This document shows, piece after piece, positions 37,501 through 43,740 of a stretch of 64,000 nucleotides of DNA. Every line of letters begins with the position of its first letter. Within the stretch, counting starts at the first letter, position 1. Under the pieces are notes generated by a model. That model saw only the letters and a list, made by a program, of their open reading frames with translations. It made no database searches and was not told the origin of the DNA. The translations under genes and the position numbers were made by a program. The DNA is from Actinobacteria bacterium 69-20 (GTDB lineage Bacteria; Actinomycetota; Actinomycetes; Mycobacteriales; Nakamurellaceae): positions 136,051-200,050 of the forward strand of contig MKSW01000040.1 in the NCBI GenBank assembly GCA_001897425.1, written 5' to 3'.

Positions 37501-38032
37501 GCCGCTGGCATCCGAGGAGTTCCGGTTCACCGTGCTCCGAGAGCTGGCGTCGAGCCGCCCGGCGGGGGATATGGCCCGCGATCCCGGTCGCGAGCACACG
37601 ACGGCGCTCGAGGCCGTGCCGGGCGCGGCCCGCTGCCTTGACCTGTGTGGGCGCGCCGATCTCGGTGGCCGCGAGGTGCGCCTTGTACCTGACCTCGTCG
37701 TCGCGCCGGCCGATGAGGAGACGCGTGCCGCCCTGCCGGCAGAGTTCGCGGGGGGCGCCGTGGACGACCATGGCGACGACCATGACGGCGGCACGGACTT
37801 TGACTCGGGCGGTGACTCGGGCGGCGACACGGCGGGCGCGGCCGACGGTGATGGTGTGGGTGCGGTCCGCGTGAGCTGGTGGATCGATGACGAGGCGATC
37901 CTTCTCGACGGCGCCGCGGCCGGCGTCGGCCGGGTCGTCGCACACCTGGCCGGCAGATGGTCCGACCGGCACCTCTTCGAAGCGGCCGCGCGCGGGTTGT
38001 CCGGTGATCTCGCCGAGGCCGGGCTCGACTGA
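34538..38032 (+). CDS. Sacsin-like GHKL ATPase-domain protein
   Basis: 1,164 residues. The N-terminus has a Bergerat (Hsp90-like) ATP-binding fold: VIAELAANGADAARAAG (N box with the Mg-binding Asn; the usual AAQNAxDA reads AANGADA), ISMVGRELRVANNGAPLDAAGVAAL (G1) and VGHFGVGFTAVRALTD (G2). The long remainder, about 900 residues, has no catalytic motif I recognise and is Ala/Asp-rich. It follows DUF3027 by 38 bp, so both may be cotranscribed. A chaperone-like role is a family-based guess. The GTG start has a poorly spaced GGAG, so the exact start is uncertain. Confidence 0.78.
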   Translation: MPAGAPAAGAPGDDPFRTADLRAAVLTTWSAAPARFREDANAEELLSIGYRGRVIAELAANGADAARAAGVPGEIAISMVGRELRVANNGAPLDAAGVAALASLRASAKRGEASVGHFGVGFTAVRALTDEPMIVSTTGAVRFSVAETHRVVTELDDPRLDEELRQRHGELPALRLPWPVPVAAREGDGGVADTPVGYATEVRLPLRAAIDAAALAGELTRQLAMDLLWALPDLVAVTVPGLRVERAQAGDTGIESITVIPVPDSGLPAAADSADSERTERRNDTSVGAPAAEPATEETAFRVLRRDGAIPAELLVDRPIEERRRTMWRLAWIVPLDARGRPAGMARSLVGAPTPTDEAIAMPARLVITAPVDESRGRIAASPLTDYLITQAAATYVDLVRGAPAGDRIALLPPVAFPLGEFDAALREALTANLERADFLPGASGFAVRPTDAMLVSGVRGAAAACASEALPGLLDWPARAADVERLRQLGVREVPISHLTEALAQLDRPAAFWRTVYDGLTDMPADELADLPVPASGGGTIVGPRGVLLPAVASSGAVSDAASGAASRLDGDAASMPAGSGTDTGVGDAYSGAERTSWPVRAARLVPGLRLAAPGADHPLLRRLGARSADAAAILADPSLAREIRRRFTDLDSGLSEEPDLDDLAAFASLVLDLLREAGSGAAESAVGADLADTLLTDEDGEPWPARNLLLPGAPLASVLASEAEVPTVAPRWVTEYGAELLETLGVRTGFGLLRFTVPPGADVDLPGVDLWWEQAGEALGGADYDTDDGAGSGADGETHTAITDLDLVADLAWPRALELILGRQSTRDALRRTAFGPSYSAWWLARYAVIDGSPLRRWRAPGSTELAGLYDEIPVALAADVCADIGVPRTVVDAAADPGEFLHRWADPARTVPPWRVAGLTAALVGALDRASADELPEYVRALTGAVIAADDAVVLDDPMLAQVLDPAKLVAGGADPRLTGDVLDLPLASEEFRFTVLRELASSRPAGDMARDPGREHTTALEAVPGAARCLDLCGRADLGGREVRLVPDLVVAPADEETRAALPAEFAGGAVDDHGDDHDGGTDFDSGGDSGGDTAGAADGDGVGAVRVSWWIDDEAILLDGAAAGVGRVVAHLAGRWSDRHLFEAAARGLSGDLAEAGLD

Positions 38033-38081
38033 CGCGCGCGGGATCCCGGCGCGGGCGGTCTGCTGGCCGGGGGCCAGGTTC

Positions 38082-38381
38082 GGCGGCGAATTCCTCGACC
38101 CGCCGTTCCGGGTCGCTGGACCCCCGGGTGAGGTCTGTGGCGATGGGTTCTCTTCACGCTTGACGCGCGGGCTGGGAGGACGTCATGCCCGGCCCGGCGG
38201 AGAGGTCTTCGACCCGCTGTATCGGGTTGACCGGGATCCGGAGCGAGGTCTGCGGCGAGGGGGTTCTCTTCACGCTTGGCGCGCGGGCTGGGAGGACGTC
38301 ATGCCGAGGCCGGCGGCGAACTCCTCGGCCCCTTGTCCCGGGTCGGGTCGACCCCGGAGTGAGACCCGCGGCGATCGGCGT
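38082..38381 (+). repeat. 115-bp tandem repeat, 2.5 copies
   Basis: Three imperfect units start at 38082, 38196 and 38312 (periods 114 and 116 bp); the third stops after about 70 bp. Shared blocks are GGCGGCGAA-TCCTCG, then GGGTTCTCTTCACGCTTG, and GCGCGGGCTGGGAGGACGTC followed by ATGCC. It lies in the 603-bp gap between the sacsin-like gene and the flagellin gene, which holds no convincing coding sequence. Confidence 0.75.
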
Positions 38382-38515
38382 CCGGAGGTGGTGCGTGATG
38401 GCCGGCCCCGGATCTGGCGATGCACGGCGACGCCATCGGGTGCGCGAAAACCCCGGCACGGCAGGCCTTGTGGGCCGGTACCGCTCCGGGGTTCCGGTTG
38501 ACGCGATCCGTCGGG

Positions 38516-38528
38516 TATGACGTTGTTC
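38516..38528 (+). repeat. Dispersed motif TATGACGTTGTTC
   Basis: Exact match to TATGACGnnGTTC in the gap downstream of the flagellin gene and its hairpin. Confidence 0.6.
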
Positions 38529-38560
38529 TTCTGAATGCGAATGTCGCGGATCAATGCCCG

Positions 38561-38610
38561 CGGGGCGGGAGGATCGGTGCTGGGCGTTCGGCGCCGATCC
38601 TTCCGCCCCG
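38561..38610. terminator. Strong 20-bp hairpin downstream of flagellin
   Basis: Arms 38561-38580 and 38591-38610 pair over 20 positions, with 18 perfect and the other two wobble-compatible on one strand; the loop is 10 nt. It lies 26 bp after the flagellin stop (minus strand). No T-tract follows, so it is a candidate terminator or mRNA-stabilising structure. The 20-bp arms are long for the former. Confidence 0.6.
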
Positions 38611-38635
38611 TGGCGGTGTCGCGTGAAGGCTCCTC

Positions 38636-39493
38636 TTACTGCAGGAGCTTCAGGATGGCCTGCGGCGCGGAGTTCGCCTGGGCCAGGACGGAGGTCGCGG
38701 CCTGGGTGAGGATCTGCGACTGCGTCATCTGGGTGACCTGCTGGGCGAGGTCCGCATCCGTCAGGTTCGAGCGGGACGCGGTCACGTTGGTGATCGCCGT
38801 CTGCAGGTTCGTGACCGTGTAGTTCAGCTGGTTCTGCACGGCGCCGATCTGGGAGCGAGCGTCGGAAACGGTCTTGATCGCGCCGTCAAGGATACCGAGG
38901 TCTGAGGACGCGTCAGTCGACGCATACGTCGTCGGAGACGTTGCGGCCGCAATTGCCAACGTGTCTGTGGTGAGCGTTGCCGCTTTGACGTTGGCACTGG
39001 TCAGGTCCAGAGTGATCGTCTCACCGCCATTGGCTCCAACCTGAAATACACCCTTAGTTGCGTCATATGTACCGTCGAGTAGATTGGTCGACCCGAACTT
39101 CGTTTGGTCAGCGATGTTGTTCAGTTGGGTGTTGAGATTCTTGATCTCGGAGTTGATTGCGGAGAGCGAATTCCCATCCTGGGTGCCGGCGTTGCCGGCC
39201 TTGACGACGAGGCTGCGCATGCGCTGCAGGATGTCCTGCACGGTGCCGAGCGCGCCGTCGGCGATCTGTGCGACGTTGATGCCGTCATTGGCGTTGGACA
39301 CTGCCTGGGTCAGGCCGTTGATCTGGCTGGTCAGGCCCTGGGCGATGGACAGGCCGGCGGCGTCGTCGGCGGCCTTGTTGATGCGCAGACCCGAGGACAG
39401 CTGCTCGAACGCGTTCTGCAGTCGGGTCTGGTTCGCGGACAGGTTGTTGTAGCTGTTCAACGCCGCGACGTTGGTGTTGATGCGAAGACTCAT
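38636..39493 (-). CDS. Flagellin
   Basis: 285 residues, a short flagellin with both polymerisation domains. D0/D1 N-terminus: SLRINTNVAALNSYNNLSANQTRLQNAFEQLSSGLRINKAADDAAGLSIAQGLTSQINGL. C-terminus: RSQIGAVQNQLNYTVTNLQTAITNVTASRSNLTDADLAQQVTQMTQSQILTQAATSVLAQANSAPQAILKLLQ. Only a small variable region (about 80 residues) lies between. ATG 39493 has GGGAGG 9 nt upstream. No other flagellar gene is in the window, and the base composition of the variable region is lower in GC than its surroundings. Possible transfer, or part of a motility set encoded elsewhere. Confidence 0.95.
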   Translation of the reverse strand: MSLRINTNVAALNSYNNLSANQTRLQNAFEQLSSGLRINKAADDAAGLSIAQGLTSQINGLTQAVSNANDGINVAQIADGALGTVQDILQRMRSLVVKAGNAGTQDGNSLSAINSEIKNLNTQLNNIADQTKFGSTNLLDGTYDATKGVFQVGANGGETITLDLTSANVKAATLTTDTLAIAAATSPTTYASTDASSDLGILDGAIKTVSDARSQIGAVQNQLNYTVTNLQTAITNVTASRSNLTDADLAQQVTQMTQSQILTQAATSVLAQANSAPQAILKLLQ

Positions 39494-39656
39494 TTTGTTT
39501 GCCTCCCAAACCTCGAGTCTTACCGGGTCCCGCTGCGGGATTCCCGGCGGGGCCGGCCCCTCCATGGGCCGACACGTTCACCATCGGCGTGCCCTGCTGC
39601 GACTTGAATCCTCCCGGAAAAACTTTTGTCTGCCGCCGCCCCGGCCCCCCTCACGG

Positions 39657-39706
39657 GTGTGAATCCTGCAGCACGTGTGCGGTGTGTTGCCCTGCTGGAC
39701 TCACAC
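39657..39706 (+). repeat. Repeat A, copy 1
   Basis: 50 bp beginning GTGTGAATCCTGCAGCACG and ending CTGCTGGACTCACAC. The two ends are complementary at 13 of 15 positions, so the whole unit can fold as one hairpin. Copies 2 and 3 are at 40618-40667 and 41524-41573, nearly identical. The 163 bp between the flagellin start and this repeat hold no gene; a degraded relative may start near 39603. Confidence 0.85.
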
Positions 39707-39751
39707 CGGGGGTGGGCCGTGCGTCGGTCAGGGGTCCCACCACACCAGAGG

Positions 39752-39799
39752 GTGTGCATCCTGCAGCAGAATGTCCGTTTTGGCCCGGTTTTATGCACA
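39752..39799 (+). repeat. Repeat B, copy 1
   Basis: 48-49 bp beginning GTGTGCATCCTGCAGCAGA and ending GGTTTTATGCACA. The first about 26 bases are related to repeat A; the second half (GTCCGTTTTGGCCCGG) is unrelated to it. The ends GTGTGCAT and ATGCACA(C) are complementary. Copies at 40681-40729 and 41614-41662. After copies 1 and 3 a further CTGCTCCGCCCGCCCC is shared. Confidence 0.85.
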
Positions 39800-39850
39800 G
39801 TGCCTCTCACCGGCTGCTCCGCCCGCCCCTGTTGCCCCGCGCCCTTGAGG

Positions 39851-39900
39851 GTGTGAGTCCTGCAGGGAAATGTTCGTTCATGGCCCGGCTCTGTTCGCAC
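39851..39900 (+). repeat. Repeat B, degenerate copy
   Basis: GTGTGAGTCCTGCAGGGAAA then TGTTCGTTCATGGCCCGG and ending TTCGCAC: a diverged B-like unit, 99 bp after B copy 1 and just before the MazE-like gene. Confidence 0.6.
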
Positions 39901-39974
39901 TCTTCACCGACGTCCGGTCGGTGTCAGAACGCGTGATCAGCGAGTTTGGTATGTGTTGACGTATGCTTGAATGT

Positions 39975-40208
39975 ATGAGCGTAACGACGATTCGGGTACC
40001 GACGGAGCTCCGCGAACGGGTGCGGTGGCACGCAAGTCGCGAGCACGTGAGTCAGGCCACGGTGCTCGAGCGGGCGCTCGACCTGTTGGATCGCGAGTCG
40101 TTCTTCGCGCAGCTGCGGAGGGATGTCGCGGGGAGCCCCGAATCCGCAGTGGATGTGCATGAACGTGACTTGTGGCTGAGCGGACCGATGCTGGCGGCCG
40201 AAGAGTGA
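39975..40208 (+). CDS. Ribbon-helix-helix antitoxin (MazE-like)
   Basis: 77 residues. SVTTIRVPTELRERVRWHASREHVSQATVLERALDLLDRESFF fits a ribbon-helix-helix (CopG/Arc) DNA-binding fold; the C-terminus is acidic and should bind the toxin. ATG 39975 gives the natural start of the ribbon; ATG 39963, four codons earlier, is possible. It overlaps the toxin gene by 4 nt. Confidence 0.8.
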   Translation: MSVTTIRVPTELRERVRWHASREHVSQATVLERALDLLDRESFFAQLRRDVAGSPESAVDVHERDLWLSGPMLAAEE

Positions 40209-40537
40209 AGTGCGGCGAGATCCACTGGGCCAAGCCAGATCCCGCCGTCGGGCCCGAGCAGGCAGGCCGTCAGCCAGTGCTGATCGTGTCCAGCGATGAC
40301 GCAATCGCGGCGATCCCGTCAGTGGTCACGACGATACCGTTGACCACACGCGAGCGTGGCTGGGCGACGCATGTACGCGTCGAAGGCGCCGATACCGGCC
40401 TTGACGAGCCGAGTTGGGCGTTGTGCGAGCAGGTGCGCACGATTTCGGTGCAGCGAATCGGGGGCCGTGTCGGTATAGCGGATGGGGTGACCATGACGAG
40501 CGTCCGGCGGGTGCTCGGCTACCTGCTGAATATGTAG
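40205..40537 (+). CDS. MazF/PemK-family toxin
   Basis: 110 residues: CGEIHWAKPDPAVGPEQAGRQPVLIVSSDD, then IPSVVTTIPLTTRERGWATHVRV and WALCEQVRTISVQRIG. This is the MazF endoribonuclease fold, with the conserved Arg in the Q-x-R-P loop and Thr/Ser in the TTIPLT strand. GTG overlaps the antitoxin stop (GTGA). With the antitoxin it forms the first of two toxin-antitoxin pairs located between A/B repeat pairs. Confidence 0.85.
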   Translation: MKCGEIHWAKPDPAVGPEQAGRQPVLIVSSDDAIAAIPSVVTTIPLTTRERGWATHVRVEGADTGLDEPSWALCEQVRTISVQRIGGRVGIADGVTMTSVRRVLGYLLNM

Positions 40538-40617
40538 TAGTGGTGGCAAGGCCGGACCGCTGAGGGTCGTGATCGGGCCAGCGGATGTTCGATTTTGCAC
40601 GGCTTGGTCATTTAAGA

Positions 40618-40667
40618 GTGTGCATGCTGCAGCACGTGTGCGGCGTGTTGCCCTGCTGGATTCACAC
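40618..40667 (+). repeat. Repeat A, copy 2
   Basis: 50 bp, GTGTGCATGCTGCAGCACG to CTGCTGGATTCACAC, differing from copy 1 at only a few positions. It begins 80 bp after the MazF stop. Confidence 0.85.
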
Positions 40668-40680
40668 CGCTCTCACGACG

Positions 40681-40729
40681 GTGTGCATCCTGCAGCAAAG
40701 TGTCCGTTTTGGCCCAGTTTCATGCACAC
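40681..40729 (+). repeat. Repeat B, copy 2
   Basis: 49 bp, GTGTGCATCCTGCAGCAAAG to CAGTTTCATGCACAC, with perfectly complementary 8-bp ends. Only 13 bp separate it from repeat A copy 2, against 45 and 40 bp in the other two pairs. Confidence 0.85.
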
Positions 40730-40743
40730 CCTCCTCTCGAAAG

Positions 40744-40765
40744 GATGCTCTACATGTAGAGCATC
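40744..40765. promoter_or_regulatory. Perfect 22-bp palindrome, antitoxin operator
   Basis: GATGCTCTACA followed directly by its exact reverse complement. It ends 18 bp before the ATG of the Phd-type antitoxin, the position expected for autoregulation of such operons. Confidence 0.7.
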
Positions 40766-40783
40766 GGCTGTTATCCTGAGCCT

Positions 40784-41044
40784 ATGCGCACCATCAATCG
40801 TCGTGAGCTGAACCAGCACAGCGGCCGAATCCTGGACGAGGTCCTCGCCAGCGGTGAGCCCGTCGAGGTGGTGACACGAGGCGGCAGGTCCGTGGTGATC
40901 TCGCCGCGTTCCGCGTCACTGTTCGAGGATTGGGTGCGGCGCGGGATGGTGACGCCCGCCGAAAGGCGGCTGGACGAGGCGCCGCGGGCCACCTCGCCAC
41001 GGAGCGTCGACGAGATCCGCCGCGACGTCGACTCCGATCACTGA
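40784..41044 (+). CDS. Phd/YefM-family antitoxin
   Basis: 86 residues. MRTINRRELNQHSGRILDEVLASGEPVEVVTRGGRSVVISPRS is a typical Phd N-terminal DNA-binding domain; the C-terminus is charged. A perfect palindrome lies immediately upstream. The VapC-type toxin starts 10 bp after its stop. Confidence 0.85.
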   Translation: MRTINRRELNQHSGRILDEVLASGEPVEVVTRGGRSVVISPRSASLFEDWVRRGMVTPAERRLDEAPRATSPRSVDEIRRDVDSDH

Positions 41045-41054
41045 AGGCGCCCCC

Positions 41055-41456
41055 GTGCCGGAGTTGCTGTACGTGGACACATCGGCGTTTCTGCGCCGGA
41101 TGTTCGGCGCCGATGGTGCCGACGCCGTGGACCGCGCCGTGGTCAACCGGCGCCGTCGAGGTGGAACGGTGGTGTCCAGTCGACTTCTCTGGCTCGAAGC
41201 GCGGCGAGTCGGAACCCGCGAGGCGCTGCTCGGAAATGACGTTACCGATGTCATCACCGCGAATTTGGCCGGGGTGGCGAGATTGCCTATGACGGAAGAG
41301 GTCTGGTCGGGGGCTGAAGCGATCGCCCAGCACATCAAGACGTTGGATTCGCTGCATCTGGCGACTTGTGAGCTCGTCGGCGCCGACCTCATGACCTTCG
41401 ATGAGGCGATGCGAAACGTAGCGACGGCGCGTGGGATTCGCCTCGTCGAGATGTAG
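41055..41456 (+). CDS. VapC-type PIN toxin
   Basis: 133 residues, full length for the family. The acidic site is complete: Asp in LLYVDTSAFLRRMFG, Glu in WLEARRVG, Asp in HIKTLDSLHLATCELVGADLMTFDEAM. Predicted to be a tRNA- or rRNA-cleaving ribonuclease neutralised by the Phd-type partner. GTG start. This pair lies between A/B repeat pairs 2 and 3. Confidence 0.87.
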   Translation: MPELLYVDTSAFLRRMFGADGADAVDRAVVNRRRRGGTVVSSRLLWLEARRVGTREALLGNDVTDVITANLAGVARLPMTEEVWSGAEAIAQHIKTLDSLHLATCELVGADLMTFDEAMRNVATARGIRLVEM

Positions 41457-41523
41457 GGCTGCAGTTGGTGACCGCGGGGCGCGCCGTGCGCATGTCCCCA
41501 GCCGACACGACTGACTCCCAAAG

Positions 41524-41573
41524 ATGTGAATCCTGCAGCACGTGTGCGGCGTGTTGCTCTGCTGGACTCACAC
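41524..41573 (+). repeat. Repeat A, copy 3
   Basis: 50 bp, ATGTGAATCCTGCAGCACG to CTGCTGGACTCACAC. It begins 67 bp after the VapC stop. Confidence 0.85.
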
Positions 41574-41613
41574 CCCGGGCGCACCCCGATCGGTGGTCCC
41601 GCTCCCCATGAGC

Positions 41614-41662
41614 GTGTGCATCCTGCAGCAGAGTGTCCGTTTTGGCCCGGTTTTATGCACAG
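41614..41662 (+). repeat. Repeat B, copy 3
   Basis: 49 bp, GTGTGCATCCTGCAGCAGAG to GTTTTATGCACAG, almost identical to copy 1, including a downstream CTGCTCCGCCCGCCCC. It lies 121 bp before pdxH. Confidence 0.85.
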
Positions 41663-41783
41663 CGTCTTGCCCCGACTGCTCCGCCCGCCCCGGAATGGAG
41701 ACACCTGGAAAGCCGCATGCGATCATCGATCCATGCGGGCGGCCATCGGGCTCGGCCCAGCCGCGCGGTAGGAGGCCCGGGGA

Positions 41784-42479
41784 ATGCATGCGACCGAGCA
41801 GATGGCGCAGATGCGGCTGGCGTACGCGGCCGCAGGACTGGACGAGGCCGACCTCGCGGCGGACTGGTTCACGCAGTTCCAGCGCTGGTTCGACGAGGCC
41901 GTGGCCGCCGGGCTACAGGAGCCGAACGCGATGGTGCTGGCGACGGCATCGCGCGACGGAGTGGTGGCGGCACGGACGGTGCTGGCGAAGGCCGTGGACG
42001 CGGCCGGGGTGGTGTTCTACACCAACTACGAGTCCGCGAAGAGCCACGATATCGTCGAAAACCCTTCGGTAGCAGTGACTTTCCCGTGGTACGGGCTGCA
42101 CCGGCAGGTGCAGGTGCGCGGGGTCGCCTCGCGGGTGACGCGGCAGGAAACCGAGGCGTACTGGGCGCTGCGGCCGCGCGGCGCGCAAATCGGGGCGTGG
42201 GCTTCTCCCCAGTCGACCGTGATCGGCAGCCGGGCGGAGCTAGACACGCTGCAGATCGCCGTGGAACAGCGCTTCGGCGGGCTCGACGCCGCGGCCCCCG
42301 GCGCGGCTCCCGTCCCCGCGCCTGAGCACTGGGGCGGCTGGCGGATCGCGCCGCACACGGTCGAGTTCTGGCAGGGCCGCACCGATCGGCTGCACGACCG
42401 ACTCCGCTTCCGGCGCACCGACGGCTCGCTCGGCCCCGCCGACGACGGCCATTGGATCGTCGAGCGCCTCGCTCCCTGA
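41784..42479 (+). CDS. pdxH: Pyridoxamine 5'-phosphate oxidase
   Basis: 231 residues. Family elements: EPNAMVLATASRDGVVAARTVLAKAVDAAGVVFYTNYESAKSHDIVENP (FMN contacts), VTFPWYGLHRQVQVRGVASRV, ALRPRGAQIGAWASPQS, and the C-terminal signature WGGWRIAPHTVEFWQGRTDRLHDRLRFRR. It oxidises pyridoxine or pyridoxamine phosphate to pyridoxal phosphate with FMN. An insert of about ten residues before EHWGGW is Ala/Pro-rich. Confidence 0.95.
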   Translation: MHATEQMAQMRLAYAAAGLDEADLAADWFTQFQRWFDEAVAAGLQEPNAMVLATASRDGVVAARTVLAKAVDAAGVVFYTNYESAKSHDIVENPSVAVTFPWYGLHRQVQVRGVASRVTRQETEAYWALRPRGAQIGAWASPQSTVIGSRAELDTLQIAVEQRFGGLDAAAPGAAPVPAPEHWGGWRIAPHTVEFWQGRTDRLHDRLRFRRTDGSLGPADDGHWIVERLAP

Positions 42480-42558
42480 CGCCGCCGCCGTTTGCCGCGA
42501 CGACGGCGCCCGTGAACCGAACGTGGTGCGGGAAATCCCTGCCGGTAGCGTTCGGAGC

Positions 42559-43554
42559 GTGATCGAGTATGACGATGTTCCGGCCGCACGCCCGCTGGCC
42601 GCTCCCGCTCGCCCGGCGACGGGGGACCAGTACGTGATCCGCCACGGTGGTGCCGTTGCCAGGGTCGGGCAAGTGGGAGCGGTGCTCCGTGAGTTCTCCG
42701 TCGACGGCACGCACTACACGGAAACCTGGCCGGAGGCCGAAACACCGCCGCTGTCCTGCGGTGTCGTGCTGATGCCGTGGCCGAACCGGGTGGCGGACGG
42801 GCGCTGGACCTGGAACGGCACGGTGCAGCAACTCGCCCTGACCGAACCGGCGCGCGGCAACGCGATCCATGGGCTGCTGCTCGACACCGCGTACCGCGCA
42901 ACGGGTGTCGACGAGGGCGCCGTCACGCTGACGGCGAGTATCTACCCGCGGCACGGGTGGCCGTTCACGCTGGACACGGCCGTCACGTATGCGCTCACCG
43001 ACCGTGGGCTGCGCGTGACGCACGAGGTGACTAACGTGGGTAGCGGCCGGGCGGTTGTCGGCTGCGGCGCGCACCCGTACCTGCGTATCGGTGACGTGCC
43101 CACTGAGGAGCTCACCCTGACGCTGCGCGCGGGCAGTGTCTTCGTCACCGACGACCGGCTGATCCCGGTCGACAAGCGGCCGCTGGCAGGCGATCTCGCG
43201 GCGCTGCCGACGGGGGTGCGGCTGGACGATCTGGACCTGGACACCGGCTTCGCCGACCTGCGGGCCGTTCCTGCGAGCGACGGGGACCGCGCCACGCACT
43301 TCGAGCATGTGCTCGCCGCACCGGACGGGCGGACGCTCACACTGTGGGCCGACGCCGACTTCGCGTACACGATCGTCTTTACCCCGCAAGGGTTTCCGAA
43401 CGACTCGTCACGCGGGCCGGCCGGCGTGCACCGCGCGATCGCGGTCGAGCCGATGACGTGCCCCACCAACGCGCTCAACTCCGGCGAGGGCCTGATCTCC
43501 CTGGAGCCGGGCGGGACCTGGCGCGCGTCCTGGGGTCTGGCTCCGGGCGAATAG
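42559..43554 (+). CDS. Aldose 1-epimerase
   Basis: 331 residues. The galactose mutarotase-like fold is supported by GVVLMPWPNRVADGRWTWNG (NR motif), GNAIHGLLLDTAYRA with a catalytic-region His, TNVGSGRAVVGCGAHPYLRIG (HPY) and AIAVEPMTCPTNALNSGEGLISLEPGG with the catalytic Glu. The GTG at 42559 is used; GTG 42634 has a better ribosome-binding site (GGGGGA, 8 nt upstream) and would give 306 residues. Between the two lies an exact TATGACGATGTTCCGGCCG element encoding EYDDVPA, which argues for the shorter form or for an element captured into the coding sequence. Confidence 0.85.
   Translation: MIEYDDVPAARPLAAPARPATGDQYVIRHGGAVARVGQVGAVLREFSVDGTHYTETWPEAETPPLSCGVVLMPWPNRVADGRWTWNGTVQQLALTEPARGNAIHGLLLDTAYRATGVDEGAVTLTASIYPRHGWPFTLDTAVTYALTDRGLRVTHEVTNVGSGRAVVGCGAHPYLRIGDVPTEELTLTLRAGSVFVTDDRLIPVDKRPLAGDLAALPTGVRLDDLDLDTGFADLRAVPASDGDRATHFEHVLAAPDGRTLTLWADADFAYTIVFTPQGFPNDSSRGPAGVHRAIAVEPMTCPTNALNSGEGLISLEPGGTWRASWGLAPGE
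42568..42586 (+). repeat. Dispersed motif, 19-bp copy
   Basis: TATGACGATGTTCCGGCCG, identical over all 19 bases to 50921-50939. Confidence 0.7.
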
Positions 43555-43567
43555 GCCCACCGCGAGC

Positions 43568-43579
43568 GAACAGCGTCAT
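43568..43579 (-). repeat. Dispersed motif ATGACGCTGTTC
   Basis: Reads ATGACGCTGTTC on the minus strand, in the 186-bp gap after the aldose epimerase gene. Nothing else recognisable is in the gap. Confidence 0.55.
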
Positions 43580-43740
43580 GGCCGTGGGCAGGCCCCTTCG
43601 CCGCGCGTGCCTTTCGCGGTGGCGGGCGCTTCCAGATCCATACGGCACCTGGTCGCGCATCTGGAACGGGGCAGGGTGACCCGGTAGGCTGCGGCGAACG
43701 CCGCCGACGGCGCGGCCCTACATCGCCTTGCGAGGTCCGA

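Noticed and set aside
39560..39640. A sigma-28 promoter before flagellin
   Set aside because: AAAGTTT and GCCGAT elements exist on the minus strand but are about 31 nt apart, far from the usual spacing.
39657..41662. The A/B repeats as a CRISPR array
   Set aside because: The repeats are about 50 bp, of two types, and the intervals of 13-45 bp and about 900 bp are irregular and contain genes. No cas gene is in the window.
39657..41662. The A/B repeats as integron attC sites
   Set aside because: The required GTTRRRY/RYYYAAC core sites are not seen and no integrase is present in the window, so only the layout is similar.
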